Of a stretch of 64,000 bases of DNA, positions 1 to 12,827 are shown in pieces (position 1 is the stretch's first letter; the number at the start of each line of letters is the position of its first letter). Position numbers and translations under genes: made by a program. Source of the DNA: Serpula lacrymans var. lacrymans S7.9 (Eukaryota > Basidiomycota > Agaricomycetes > Boletales > Serpulaceae); NCBI RefSeq assembly GCF_000218685.1, contig NW_006763295.1:2244882-2308881 (forward strand), written 5' to 3'. The notes below the pieces were generated by a model, which saw only the letters and a program-made list of their open reading frames with translations, was not told where the DNA came from and did not search any database.

Positions 1-1775
1 TCAGCGCCACTCTGAACTTCACCAAAAATATAATGCTCACCTCCGGATCGTAGTCCATTCCAAGCTTCTTCACACGTTGCCTCACTGCTTTTCGTAGAGC
101 CTTTTTCACAACCTCATGCGTGGTGGTATCGTCCATCTGATGCAGCAATATACACAAGTCCATATCATGGAAATGCGAGTTGACAATCTCGGTCTCCAGC
201 GCGCTAGGTGCATATGATGTACGTGTGCGTGGACCGCGCGACGCAAGAGCAGCAGCAACGAGCTCTTCTTCGGCTGGGTTTAGTGAGAATGACGGGGACT
301 CGGGGCGCGATGGTGTAGGCGTTTTCCCTCCATCAGCTTCCACATGAGAATGTGAGCGATGACTACGGGACTGATGAGAGTGTATGTCTGACAGCTTGCT
401 GCTCCGGACCTTATTTCCAGCTTCCGAGCGCGAAAGAACTGATTGCTGTCTCTGCTGCACTTGCGTCTGTGTAGCTGACGAGGCCGCGAAAAGAAGGTCC
501 TCGTGAGTCGCTGCATGACGGTATGGTGAAAATGGACGGTTGTGGTGTGACGGAGACATAGGACCACTACTCATAGCCCGCGCCTTCGCTTCCCCATCGC
601 TCATCCCGCCACCACTCACCATGGACCTCACCTTCTCTTTCCCTGGGCTCTGTGGAGCCTTTTTCAAATAAGCCTGACTGGGAGAGTCCGATGGCGATAC
701 ACTCGGCTCTCGCCGGTGTGATCGGGGTGAGCTCAATAGTTGTGTTGTTCGCCCCGAAGGGCTGAGCAGTGTGCTGGGAGGAAGAGGCGGGTAGTCCGTC
801 CCCGTACGAGATTGGACTTTGGTGGTTGAACGTGATCTAACAGAATGAACCTGGGACTGCGATTGCATTGCTGAAACGTGAGAACGAGACGACATTACGG
901 GGTCGTCTCCCGGCGCTACACTTTTAGTTGCTCTACTTGGAGCCCTCTATATTAGAACCAAACATGAGGATCGACTGTGAGCCTATACAAATCTACGAGC
1001 CACTTACAGTGGGAGCAGGACCAGTGACGGTTGCGCGATCTTCGCTTTCCACGATAGATCCTGACTTGCGGGATTTGGTATGTTGGCTGACTTGAGACTG
1101 GGAGTGGGAACGGGAGCGGGACTGTCGCGTCTTCGATCCACTGGCGCTCGAAGGGGGCTCAATGTTGATTTGAAGCGAAGCAGATGTTGGAGAGGCCATT
1201 GACATGGGCAGAGGAACGTTGACGCCAGTATGGGGTGTACTAGAAGGCCAGTTGGGCTATAAAAAGAGTCAGTAGGTGTCTTTGTGATACGGCAATGTGG
1301 GGTCGTCGACGTGCTAGACGTACCGCCCATGTGGTCCACAGCGGTGGTACACTGTTGTGGCCGTTGTCAGGGAGAGGGCCTAAATTGCCAAAGGAAGGGC
1401 CAGAGTCAAATGACTCGTAGTGTGGCCCAGGGGGATCTTGGGGGCCTGGCTCCGGCTGTCCACCAGAGATCCATCACCATTCAGCACCACACTTATGCTT
1501 TGGTGGAGAAAAATAGAAGAAAAAGTGAAGAAAGAAGAGCTTACCATTCCGGTTGAGCGTATTCCTATCGTAATTTCTGATTTTCGACCCTCCTGCACGT
1601 TTGAATCGATTTCGTCTCTGTCTCCGTCATCTCCGTTGCGATAGGACGCCTGTGAGCGGGAAGCGTCGTCGAGGCGAGCGGCGCTTATAGTGCTGCGGTT
1701 TGGGGAAGGCTGTTGGAGATTAGGAAAGCCAGAGGACAGTGGCGAGCCGATCTGTGACATTTGGGAGTCGCGCAT
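1..1775 (-). CDS. Ser/Arg/Gln-rich conserved hypothetical protein, partial (C-terminus beyond window)
   Basis: I do not recognise the family. The chosen start is the ATG at 1775 (MRDSQMSQIGSPLSSGF). The reading frame crosses at least three introns with good consensus (donors GTAAGC near 1541, GTACGT near 1323, GTAAGT near 1005) and continues off the window start through another donor near position 41. The protein is mostly low complexity, rich in Ser, Gln, Arg and Pro (for example SRSRSHSQSQVSQHTKSRKS), and so probably disordered. The last visible 60 residues are different: an ordered, helical, basic stretch with DMDLCILLHQMDDTTTHEVV followed by KKALRKAVRQRVKKLGMDYD. That is where a conserved domain would lie. 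Splice joins were read by eye; the exon at about 1250-950 is the least certain. Confidence 0.6.
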
Positions 1776-2669
1776 GCCCTCAAGGTAAAGGAGAACTGTA
1801 GACAGATTGGTAATCGCTGGCGATGAGGACGAGAGCCAAGCTTACCTTTCTCGTTCGGACCTGTGAAAAGAGGAAATTGGGAATCAGTTTTTGGCTGGAA
1901 GATGTGTTTTATTTGCAAACCTGGTGTGCTCGAACGAAGAAGGATGGGTTTGAGAACTTCTGTAGCTCCTACAGCGGACATTTGATGGTGGGGTGTATCA
2001 GAGATAGAGATGAGAAAAAGGTGTCGCTGTGGTTATGAAGAGGTTATATGGCAGTTAAAAGGCAGAAGAAAGAAAGATCCGGAGTGGATGTGTATGGTTT
2101 TGAGGGTATAAGGCAAGTATCGGAGGCTGAGATTGATACAGAGAATACAGAGTTGAAATAAAAGCCGATAATTATCGAACAAAGCCTCATGGCCAGCCAC
2201 GAACCTACACCAAACATGTACAAACACACGGGACTATTGTCTGTACTCGCTTCCCTATACGTACTCTCGCTTGTTCGCCATTGTCCACGACGACGACACC
2301 TCTTTGTCCAACGACTAAGCTGTATCAACGTCGACGGCCATGTCGACCACCAGTCATTTCTCAAGGCTCCACCTTACTCGCCAGATACTCCAACTACACC
2401 TGGGCACCCTCTGGAAGCCCCCCATTTCCGTACCCCATTCCACATGTCGGGTGATACCTGACTAGGACTGTAATGAACCGGTGGAGAGCTTGTCATTTTT
2501 ACTGCGGGTTGATGTGCTTTTACAAAGGGCGCCAAATGCCTTTCGCCTGTACTTGCTCGAGTATAACCGATTTCCGGTGGTCATTACAAGGTCTGTAGAC
2601 CCCGATAATATTAGAAATACATGCCATGGATTATATAACAAAAGCTACTGAAAATAACAAGACAATTCA
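1776..2669. other. Intergenic region, about 0.9 kb, between two minus-strand genes
   Basis: Short open frames occur on both strands but none shows protein-like composition or consistent splice sites. The part next to 1775 should hold the promoter of the Ser-rich gene. The part next to 2669 should hold the 3' end of the CTF4-like gene. I see no repeat or RNA gene. Confidence 0.5.
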
Positions 2670-5600
2670 TTACACATCGTCAACCTCTGCCTGAGGCGAG
2701 TCTGGCCATTCGATGGGCTCATCATCATCCTCAGGAGGATCAAAGGTCTGAGTACTGGGGAGCTTTGGGTCTGTGTTTCGAGTCTCCACCAATGTGGCAT
2801 CCTCCGAGAAGTCAGCAGCATTACCCCCAACGTCATCCGTTGCTTGGCTGTCAGATATCGTATTCGACACAGACGTTTCTTGCGACTCAGAATCTTCGCC
2901 TCCCTTCGTTTTGCTGCGAGATTTTTTCTCGGGGGCAGCACCAGGCGGGAGGCCGAAAAGCGTCATCTGCTTAGCCAAAGTCTTTTCCTTTTCTTTACCC
3001 TTGCCATTCAAGGGCCCTGCCAAAAGTAGATGTAAGCCAAATGCAGGAACCTGTAAAACAATCCATACGTTTTCCTTTATCCGATTCTGCAGCCTCTACT
3101 CTGCTGAAGAAGCTATCACTCTTTTGAATAACCTTGTTCCCATCTGGTTTTCTCGCGAACGGATTCCGATTGGGCTCTTGCCCCGACTTCCTGGCAAATG
3201 GATTTGCCCCTATGTTCCCGATTCATCAGTCTCCATACTGGAAATACAAATACCCACTCACTTGACTTGAGAGCGAACACATCAGGCTCACCTACCGCGC
3301 GTCTTTTAGGATTAACTTCTCCATCGTATGCATTAGATGCCAAATCCTCTTCGTCGCCCCTCTTCCGCTTCCCTTCGGGAGACGCCGATCGCGAGATGGG
3401 CGGAGGCATTTCTGCAACCCTCGATCGCGCAGCTCGGGCAGCGGCACTGGCAGCCGTAAACTCCGTATGCTCCACTACACCTGTGGAACGAGCAAGCCCT
3501 GGCCTTTCAATCCTCGGTGGAGGTTTGAAGTCCTGAAAAGGCTTAGGACGCGAGAGTGGTTCATCTTCTCTGCTCAGCCCCTTCCTTCTATCCCTTGCTT
3601 CCTCTGCAGGATTCAGGCTCTCCAATCTCCACCTCTTAATAGCCTCGATCTTTTCTTGCAGACCCACAAGACGGTAGAACCCTGCAAGCTGGCTGGCGGC
3701 GTCGATGGAGTGAGTGAAGTGTAGTCGTTTGGTGAGTTCGAGAACACGAGGAGCCTTGTCAGCTTTACACGCGGCTTGTATGAGTTTGATGAGTGATTTG
3801 TCCAGCTCGACCTCGCGTTTATCGAGCTCGGGGGTACTAAGTTCATCACCCAGGGCATCCCGAGCGAGATTGATGTGTATACGCTCCCGAGCGACTCTGT
3901 ATGGTTTAGATTTTTTAGAACAGACAATCAATGAAATTTACGAAATCGATCATACTGTTCCTCAATAGGCGCCTCTTTAGACTCTATATTGCGGAAAGGT
4001 AGCCGCACAGGTACCTCTTGGATAAGAGGTCGGGGGAATCCAGGATATTCTTGACGTCCCTAAGAATTTCGAGGACTTCATTCGATATATCCTCGAACCT
4101 ATCCTATGCTCACGCACCTTCAAAATCAGACACATCACCGTGTTCTGCGAAAGCCCGACTAACCAGTAAGACTCGTCCTTACCCTGCTTACGTTCGAAGG
4201 CGTTCGTGTCCAGAAGACGCGCCCACACCGCACGGTTCGGCCTCCTGAAATTAATCATGATGTGGACATAACCAGACGAGTCATATATCGCGGGTGCCTA
4301 TCCATACATGTTAAGACCACCTTCAACGAAAGTTATTTGAACAGTGCAACGTACACCTTCATCGGTTATGCCGATCCATTTGAGGATACTTCCCTTTGTG
4401 ATGGGCAAAGATTTTTCCTGTAGAACTTCAAAGTCCTCGAATGAAATCATTGTAGCCACTAAACTTTGTGACCCTTGAATTACGCAGAAAGACGCCGCCC
4501 CATATCAGACCAAGTTAAGTCTTCATGACAGTATGCAAGCTTACCGTCGATGGTTGTCGCGCCGGGACGATGAACCACAATAACATACTCCTCTGCTGCA
4601 GCCATCGCCACGAGGTCACCTTCTAAGCCTAACACAATCCGTTCCATCCCTCCCCCACTTATGAAAGTGAGATCTCCCGTGCTCGTGGCAATCACTACGT
4701 TGCCCTGCCCTTGGATATCCCCTCCAGAAGCTGACATTGTCCGCAAAGAATTGATGGGCTTTTCGCCTCCCGCTGCGAGGCCCAAAACACTCTGTCCCTG
4801 GGGCAGTACATATGTCCACTCACTCTGAGAGGACCACGTGCCATACGGTTTGTAGACTACTTGAGCTGGATGTTCGCTCTCAGGCGGGCAAGCAAAGAGT
4901 GCCCCACGCTCGCCTAGCAGAACGACTCAGTATATTGTCATAAAGATGAGGATATACATACCCAGATACGCAATATCGTACTTGAAGTGGTCCGTGAAGT
5001 GGTACGATTTTCGTGACGAGCGGTCATGAAATTCGACATTTACAATATGGTGCGTGTCTTGATCCGTCACCTCAATCACACCGATCATGTTATAGGCTGA
5101 CATTTCATTGGAATCAGCATACACCTGGCATTAAACAACAAAATTCGAGCAAGCACGCACCCAGGTATCGTTTCTTGTTCTCCATCGGCGTCGAACCTGG
5201 CTGGAACGCTGATTGAGCCTTCGTAATGCTCACTACATCTATGTCAGCTTATTACATGGGTTATTTCAGAAGTTATCTCACCCATCTCTTTTACAAATCC
5301 ATCTCCTATCGCCTTGACTCTTCCATCAGCCGATTCGTCTTCCATCCCTCCTCCGAGATCATCAATTATCCAATCATCTCCCATATCTGCTTCTTCCATT
5401 CCAACATCCTCGCCGACAGCTGGAGTATCATCATCGCCCCATAACAGTGGTGTAGTCTTCCGCTTAAGAGGTACTGTGGTCGCAACCGTGACGTTCGGCG
5501 GACGAACGGGGTCAGGAGACCCCGAAGGCACAGCATCCAACAAACGCATAAACACGCCCTCGGTGTCCGTCCACGCGACGAGGTTCTTTGTCGGTGAAAA

Positions 5601-6903
5601 TGCGAGCTGGGTAACGAATGCGGACGGCGTGCCCGGATGTCTAAGCACATATAAGATGCCATGAAATACGATATAGATACAGAGAACTTACCTCCAGAGC
5701 ACACGACGGTTCTGGATGCTCCATATAAATACTTCTGCTGCGCTGGTATTGCCAGTTCCTGCGCATGAACTAGCGAGATAGAGACCGTTTGGAGATATTG
5801 CCAGAGCGGTAGGTGCTCCTGAAACAGAGGCATCTGTGAAAGAAGACGTTTTAGCCCACGTCGTACGCGATACGTTGACAATATCTGAAGAATCATATCA
5901 ATGATGAGTATGTAAGTATGTAGTGGGAGTGAAAATATACCATGGAGTCGAGAAGCCGTAAAGAATGACTGCCCTGAAGGATGCCACACTGCAGAACAAT
6001 CATGCATATACTCTGATGCTCTATGATACCCAACAAATAAGCTCGGTCATAGAATTATAGCCATAGGGTACGCACTCTGTATCATGGACTTCTGGAATGA
6101 CCCCTTCAATTACTTTTTCTGTGACAGCCTCTTCCTGCGATAAATTCCACACAATTATTTTACCATCGGCACCACTTGTCGTCTACAAAGACAGCGCAGA
6201 GTAAGCAGATTAGAAGCAAGAATTCAAATTGAGAGTAAGAAGTTAAAGACATACAAGCAATGATCCAGATGGATGCCATGTGACCCTCCGCACACCTCTG
6301 GTATGACCAGTCAATTTAAAAACCTTCGTAGTTTCCTCCAAATCGACGATTTTTATTGCCAATTCACTGTATGATGCACCATGTTTTAGTCAAGAGCATA
6401 ATGAATGGCTTTTAGTGTGAAAACGTACTCAGACGTCACCGCGACACGCTGACCTTGTGGGTCTATAGCAATACACCGCACTGGTACACCAACTACGCTT
6501 GTCACGAGCCCCTCTAACGCGGTTGTACCAGTTGTATACCGCCGTACCTCGCTATCTCCGCTTCCTGAGAGCCAGCAGTCCTTCTAAGCATCGATTCACA
6601 GCGAATCAGTGGAACCCAAGATGAGGACCTAAGCAAGTAGCCGCTACTTACAGCAGCAGCCACAGTCGTGACACCCTCATTGGCTTCTATTGCAGCAGAT
6701 GGCTCTTGCTCTTGCCCCTCATCCATTCGCCATACTCTCACTAATGAATCGGACCCTCCAGTGTATGCCAATCTATGGTGCAAGTCTTCATTCACTTCGA
6801 TCGACAGGTTTCAACGAAAAACTCACGCTCCATCACGGGAAAAAGAAAGGCAAGTAAGACCAGAACCGTGCACATGATTGGTTAGGATTTTGCTTGTAGA
6901 CAT
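2670..6903 (-). CDS. CTF4: CTF4/Mcl1/SepB (AND-1/WDHD1) family replisome adaptor protein
   Basis: This nuclear WD40 protein couples DNA polymerase alpha-primase to the CMG helicase and takes part in sister chromatid cohesion. The start is the ATG at 6903 ([20 protein letters not shown]), followed after about 26 codons by a GTGAGT intron. The N-terminal half holds WD40 repeats, with motifs such as [18 protein letters not shown] near 6770 and further repeats through about 5300. A middle domain of the SepB/Mcl1 type follows (about 5300-4000). The C-terminal exon at about 3930-3300 has the helical-bundle signature [20 protein letters not shown] and the region [20 protein letters not shown]. The tail is charged, with an acidic stretch ([20 protein letters not shown]) before the stop at 2670. 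About a dozen introns are visible; the order of domains and the family motifs make the call firm, while individual exon edges are approximate. Confidence 0.88.
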
Positions 6904-7192
6904 CCTGTAAAACGAAGGCGGAAAGATAAAGCTTGGCCCCAAGCTGAAGCCCTGAACAGACAAGAGTGGTTTACGCGTCACGATGCCACACGAGAAAACG
7001 CGCCTTTGTCACATTCACGTGAATGTCACACTGTGGTGACGTACTGACAGGCAGACTTGGACACACATTCAATCACTACAACATGATTACCGGCAGATGT
7101 TTTCCATTAAGCCAAGCGTATGTATCAACTGTAATTTAGATAACCGCCACTCCCTTCGTGTAACCAAGAACATTCCCTGAACCAATTAATCA

Positions 7193-8940
7193 TCAGGCTT
7201 CTGGTTGGGACACAGGGGGCAGAGCCTGGTATAGTTTGCGGGTAATATCATTCTCAAGATCAATTAAATACGATCCTCCCTGGTGAACGAATCTGTGATT
7301 AGTAAATCCTGTTGAATAGATATTAGTAATGTTAATTCCAATAGAGTTTGAACTACTCTTACCTCGGGCGCAAATGGCCACTGGTCGAAGGCATCAACAA
7401 GGACAGCCCAATCCCGAACAGACATGCTCCGGATACTCTTCTTAATATCCATACGTTGATCGGCTGGAAGACTTCTATCGCCGATTTGTTTACCCAGTAC
7501 TTCAGCGCCAGGAGCAAGATGACTACATAGAAGTTCATGAATACGGCGTTTGTCAAAAGATGGGATTGCTATGTACCTGAGAGCGGAGCTAAGTGCAGTT
7601 GATTTAAGTACGAACAAGCGACGAAGACAGTAGTCCCACTTGTCCAACATATCCTTCTTGATAAACTGCGAAACAAATGAGTGCCTATATCTCTAACCAT
7701 ACAGTAAGCAATTTCACGTACCTGGTGCTTATGCGGATAAATGTTGATAGCGACCATCGGAGTTCCGGTGCGTCTGTTTTCCGGCCTCGTCGTGTAAGCG
7801 ATTTTCGGAGAAACAGGGTGCCAGTGCTCGTCGTATGGCAATAAAGCATCTCCTGAAATTGCCTCCTCGCATTCAGCCACAGCTTGCGCAATGACGCTCA
7901 GTTTGCATCGCGCAGTATCACTTATTCCTGCTGATATGCGCTGGAGATCTCTTTAACACCAACAATTACGTGCAACAATCACACAAAACGTACCTCCCAT
8001 ACCCACTGATGCATAACATAACTCATAGGAACCCTCCCCCATTTAAATAACCATTGCTGTTCTGGCATTGTACGGAAAAGCTGCGCTATGAGTTGCTCAC
8101 CCATCGTGGTCATGGGGAGATGTGAGATGAAGTGCAAATGGGGATGAACTGTTTACCAACTCATTGTCAGAAAAGATATGTAGATGATATACGAGATGAT
8201 TCAAGTCGAACCTTTTCCTGACCATGGTGTCTTCTCTACGCTATCCAAAAGTCCCATGCACTCCAAATCGTGATAGCTGTCCCAAGCGTGACCGTTCATC
8301 GGAAGCACATGAACTCTAGAATCAGCTTCTTGCAAGGGCTTGATTGATTATCACATCACTACTCTTCAAAGTCAAGAAAAAAGGACTTACTTTTAGGTAT
8401 TCCAGATACGGCTCATGGTCTTCCAATACTATAATCTTTCGTATTCTGCCCTTCGGTAGCTGCATCAAGGCACGCGTAAGTGCGCCAGGCCCTTCGATAC
8501 CCCATATTGACATCCAACACCGGTAGCTGAGCAAATAAGACAGACATACCTGGGAAAGCTTCGATCACAACCTTGTCCTTTGCAGAGGCCGGTACGAATG
8601 CATTTGCTAGAAGCGAAGCTGTCTCTGGATTGCGTATCGAAATGCGACTCCGAGCATTCACCCCACTTATCGAGAAGGCCCGTCGCCAGTCCGCTGCTGC
8701 AGGTAGTTCAAGCTTGTTCCCCTCTGGTATAACAGAGACATCAGAGACATCCAATTGCGCTTTGCGACTAATTTTCGAGGTAGGTTTCGATGTAGTTTTT
8801 GTACCACGTTTGGCTCGTGGCTTGGCCGCACCCGCCTTTTCAATCTCTCCCAGTATCAACTCCTCTGGTATCACTTTGGTTCCATACGAACGTCTTAGAG
8901 AAATCGAGCAAATCCTCCGAGTAAGAAACGGAGCAAGCAT
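7193..8940 (-). CDS. MTF1: Mitochondrial transcription factor B / rRNA adenine dimethyltransferase-like protein (MTF1/TFB1M family)
   Basis: Proteins of this family act in mitochondria as the transcription initiation partner of mitochondrial RNA polymerase, or as 12S-type rRNA dimethyladenosine transferases. The start at 8940 gives a basic, acid-free leader (MLAPFLTRRICSISLRRSYG) typical of a mitochondrial presequence. Near residue 125 there is a class I methyltransferase motif I, VVIEAFPGPGALTRAL, interrupted by an intron, then an acidic strand-2 end (IVLEDHEPYLEYL). Later exons contain FISHLPMTTMGEQL, LFRTMPEQQWLFKWGRVP and, near the end, RSMSVRDWAVLVDAFDQWPF, a pattern seen in fungal members. 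I end the gene at 7193 through an intron that joins FAPE to GGSYLIDLENDITRKLYQ; an earlier acceptor would instead end it at 7264. Divergence from bacterial KsgA favours the transcription factor role, but this is inference. Confidence 0.8.
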
Positions 8941-9135
8941 TGTGCGCTTAGTCAGTGAAGCAAAATTGAAGTTTCCAATGAGCGCACGTGACTATCAATA
9001 CAGCAGAATTGTTGCAACTTTATACATCGTGAATCATCAGTGCTAATTTAATTCTCGTTTTCGGGTAACAGTCCCAGACATCAACAACACGACCGACTCT
9101 AAGCAGCAACAAACATGTTTCTCGTGTCCTGCGTA

Positions 9136-10391
9136 CTACGCAGTGTCCCAAGGGTGGGCGATAAGCTTCTTGCCACTTATTAAATTGTTCTTTAGTCTCT
9201 CCAAGCCGGGGACAATGCCGTTTAGACCGTCAGGTAACACCTCCACAGGGAGGGGCTGGGCAACAATTTTATTAGCGAGGGTTTTACTCAGCATTTGACC
9301 ATAAACACATACCACCAACTCTGCCTCCGCAAACATTCGGGTCAGTTGACTATACATGCGTGTACCAAATTCTCTCTTTTCGGGGGGAAAGAATGATCCG
9401 AACATCAGAAGAATCTGCTTGTTATCCTCAGGCTTTGTCTGGATAGTGGGAGGAAGCACAACTGCAATTTGTCCTCCCGAAACGAGAAGATCGTATCCAG
9501 CCTGTTGAGTCTCAGAGGTTGCCACTGCGTCAAACACTAAGGTTGTGGGGGTAGACGTGACTTTAGCGACTTCCTGGGCCAGCGAAGAAAGCGGAAGGTG
9601 GCGGTCAACAACGTGTGTAGCCCCAAGAGAAGTCAATAGTGTCGTATTGTGAAGTGAGGCCGTAGCGATGATGGGGGAAAATCCGGATAGCCTTGCTACT
9701 TGGATGACTATAACACAGAGACAGTCAACAAAATGAAGGAGCCAATTTATTTTTGACAGCTTACCAAATTGCCCTACAGCAGAAGCCCCGCCCAGAACAA
9801 CAATAGATTTACCCGTATACTTGCCCCTTCCTCCTTCTTCCCAAGGAGGTGTAAATGCAAGCCCGTGGGGTTTTGGCGAATAAAGTGCATCAACAGCTGT
9901 TGTGAGGCCCGCTGGAATGGATGCAGCTTGGTCTAGGGAAATGTTGTCAGGTATCTGTGACAAAATAAGAATCGGTATCAAATGGATGAAAATAAATAAC
10001 ATACCTTAGCAGCGTGTGCAGCTAGCATAATGGTATAGTGTTGAAATGTAGCATGCCTGTTCGTCATGAATCCCGAGAAGAAGCTGGAATATTCGATTAG
10101 AGGCATCAGTACGGTCAAGAAAACTTACACTTACACTTTATCACCTTTAACATGTTCGGTAACGCTCTCACCAACGTCTTCTACAATCCCGGAACCCTCG
10201 AAGCCTAGAATAGCAGGATAGTCTTTGATCATACGGTTACCGTGATCTTGTACTTTCCAGTCTAAGGGGTTGAGCGCAGCCGCCATGACCTTGATAAGCA
10301 CTTCATCGGGACCCGGTTTCTCGGTATCCCTTGTACCAAGTTTGTACTGCCCGAATTCTTTCGGGAGCCAGAGAGCAGTTTGAGTAGACAT
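9136..10391 (-). CDS. Medium-chain dehydrogenase/reductase, zinc-independent enoyl reductase type (ToxD-like), copy A1
   Basis: A probable NADPH-dependent reductase of the MDR superfamily, close to fungal ToxD-like and trans-enoyl reductases; the substrate is unknown. It begins MSTQTALWLPKEFGQYKLGT at 10391 and has the GroES-like N-terminal fold (PGPDEVLIKVMAAALNPLDW, then AILGFEGSGIVEDVGESVTE). The next exons carry GFMTNRHATFQHYTIMLAAH and IPDNISLDQAASIPAGLTTA. The nucleotide-binding fold shows VVLGGASAVGQFG, followed by [18 protein letters not shown] and LGATHVVDR. The C-terminus is LISGKKLIAHPWDTA. Four or five introns are conserved with copy A2 at 29020-30276. No catalytic zinc ligands of the alcohol dehydrogenase type are apparent. 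It lies just downstream of its divergent relative B1 and appears intact. Confidence 0.85.
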
Positions 10392-11548
10392 CTCAAGGTT
10401 GCGGGTTAGAGTGGAGATTGATTGAGCTGGGAAATAGGTTGCACAAAACCTAAGGGGCTTATATACCCAGCCAGACGATGGGCCACTTATCTAATCAAGC
10501 ATGATTGAGAATCGTAGGTACTGTCCACGTAGAAGAGATGACAGATCAATCAACTTTACCACCGTATAACCATTATGATACACACCGTTTTTGACATCAC
10601 CGCACACGTAGACAAATCGGCGCCTCTTGAAGACTGTTCCCACCGCGCAGTAGTGTCGTGACTGTTTGCGGTGATGTCAAAAACGGTGTTATACGTACTA
10701 GCCCCTAGATCTATTCTGGGCGTGTTGTTATACCTATGTTTTGTATATCGAGCTAGTTTCATTGATTTCTGCCAGTGCAGCGATCTGTGCACAATATTGA
10801 TCGAGGACCAAATCACTATCCAGAGGGGTTAAACCTGTGCAAATGCAAGTACATCAATAAGCCAGTAAATGAGAGATTCACCTGAAGGTCGTGCCTGCCG
10901 AGCGACGCGTCAATCGCGTCAACATACACGGCGGGACTCCTTTAGTTTATGTTGATGACACATTATGACAGTAGATCGATATCTTGCTAAGCTCTTGTTT
11001 TTTTATAAGTGGCCATGTGATTATCGTCTTATTTGAAGCAACCAATCCATTCTTTCACCTGAGCAATGGACCAAGACAAAAAATTGGAACGGTTTTCATA
11101 CTTTCCATGAATCCTTCAAACTGGAGTTTCGAATCAAAACCAGAGCCAAACATCTTGCTGCACGACAAACAGCGCTCCATCGTAGTCCGTGTCGAGCTGA
11201 TCCATACGGCAGTCTAATATCAAGGTGGTAATCCGGTAAGCTAGTGCTGTAAGAAAAAGTGTCAGTAATCAAAATATTCAAAGATTGAACTGGCAATGTC
11301 GCCTCTGTGAAATTCTGAATTTCCAGTCGCAGTGTGAATCAACGTATTGACATTTCGACTTGAAAGATTTAGACTCAGATTACTCATTGGCAGTGTCTCA
11401 CCAGCGCTACGGGCTCAATGGCAAATTCATTTTGTCGAAACACGATGTATGAACATTACTTCAGACGTCTCTTTATTTCTGTTACTCTCATACAACTATC
11501 GCAGTAGAAATACATAACCCGAGTGTGGTGTGCTATGTGCTGGAGGCC
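10392..11548. other. Spacer between reductase genes A1 and B1
   Basis: No gene is supported here. The stretch should contain the promoter of A1 on the right side of 10391. It holds the perfect inverted repeat at 10582-10689, listed separately. The corresponding spacer of the second module (30277-31440) lacks that inverted repeat and looks largely different, so the spacers have diverged faster than the genes. Confidence 0.5.
10582..10689. repeat. Perfect 23-bp inverted repeat with 62-bp spacer (MITE-like or fold-back)
   Basis: The arm at 10582-10604 (acaccgtttttgacatcacc plus gca) is exactly complementary to 10667-10689. The flanks are also partly complementary (gtataac near 10564 and gttatac near 10689), which extends the symmetry outwards with gaps. 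The spacer shows no coding frame. A small non-autonomous DNA transposon or a transcribed hairpin would both fit. Confidence 0.7.
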
Positions 11549-12827
11549 TCACACTGTCTCATGAGGGTGAACGACCAGCTTTCTACCACTGACCAGGTTG
11601 TCCTTCAGCCTTTGCAAACCAGAAGCTACACCATTCAACCCTCCCGGAACAACTTCCACAGTATTGGGCTGTATACACAGAGGAAAACTTCAGCATACTA
11701 TCTCTAGGCAATCATTTACTAAAAGATTCAAACGCACTATTATATCACCATCCGCCAGATATTTGGTCAAGTGACCGAACAGAGCGGCTGCGAACGCTCT
11801 CTTGTGAGGAGGGTGAATATTACCAAAGACGCGAAAGACGGTCTTGTTGTCGCCGTCCTTGACCTTGACGGACTGTTCCAATGCAAGGATGAGATGACCA
11901 CCAGGGGCGAGGATATCATAACCAGCTTGTTGTGCGTCAGCTGCAGTAACACTATCGTACACGAGCTTGATGGGAGTCGAGGTGATTTTAAGAATTTCAG
12001 CTGACAGAGCGGAAGGCGATAGGCCACGATCAAGAACGTGGGTCGCACCAGTTGACTTGAGAAGCGCGGTATTATGAAGGGATGCTGTGGTTATGATGGG
12101 GGAGAATCCGGATAGCTTGGCCCATTGAATCGCTGAGCCGTTGAATAAGCCTTCATAGCCCATTGAAACTTTACGATATGTACTCACCATACTGACCGAC
12201 AGAAGTAGCCCCGCCGATGACCAAAGCTGGCTGCCCACTAAAGCTCCCCCTGCCTCCATCCCAGGGTGCTCGCAGTCCAATGCCGTTCGGCGCCGGAGAG
12301 TAAAGGGATAAAGCAGTTGTAGCAATACAAACAGGGAGCGTTGCTGCTTGATCAAACGATATATTGCTGGGGATCTGACAACATAATATTTTTATTGTTC
12401 ACTCCAGATCAAAAAATGAGAACCTCCCCTACCTTGCCGACTATTTCTGCTGGGACAATCACATACTGCTGGAAAGAAGCCTTCCTGTTGTCCATGGTAG
12501 CCTGGAACAATCTGTGCACAATTCATTGATCAATATATGTCAATAGGAGTTGCTGGGAACTCAAGACACCTACACTCTTTCTCCTTTAGCGAATTGAGTG
12601 ACGTCTGGCCCTACTGCTTCAACAATTCCTGCTCCTTCGTTTCCAAGGATAGCGGGATAGTGCTCTACCCAGAAAGCATGCGCCTGGATTTTCCAGTCAA
12701 CCGGGTTCAGGCCAGCTGACTCAACTTTGACCAAGATCTCGCCAGCTTCAGGAGTAGGTATGGCATGAGGCCCAACAGCGAAGGACCCTCGTTCTTCGGT
12801 AAGCCAGAGAGATGTTTGAGAGGACAT
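11549..12827 (-). CDS. Medium-chain dehydrogenase/reductase, zinc-independent enoyl reductase type (ToxD-like), copy B1
   Basis: A second MDR-superfamily reductase, related to A1 but clearly divergent from it. It starts [20 protein letters not shown] at 12827. The GroES-like part has [20 protein letters not shown] and [20 protein letters not shown]. The cofactor domain includes the glycine-rich turn ([10 protein letters not shown] type, near 12210), then [20 protein letters not shown] and [15 protein letters not shown]. The C-terminus, reached through an intron near 11690, is [20 protein letters not shown] followed by TV and a stop at 11549. The exon pattern matches copy B2 at 31441-32712. 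It looks intact. Whether A and B proteins work together is not shown by the sequence; both are on the minus strand and about 1.2 kb apart, so they probably have separate promoters. Confidence 0.82.

Noticed and set aside
2940..2975. PIP-box-like KQMTLFGL in the CTF4 tail
   Set aside because: Spacing does not match the PCNA-binding consensus (Q, then hydrophobic at +3, aromatics at +6 and +7).
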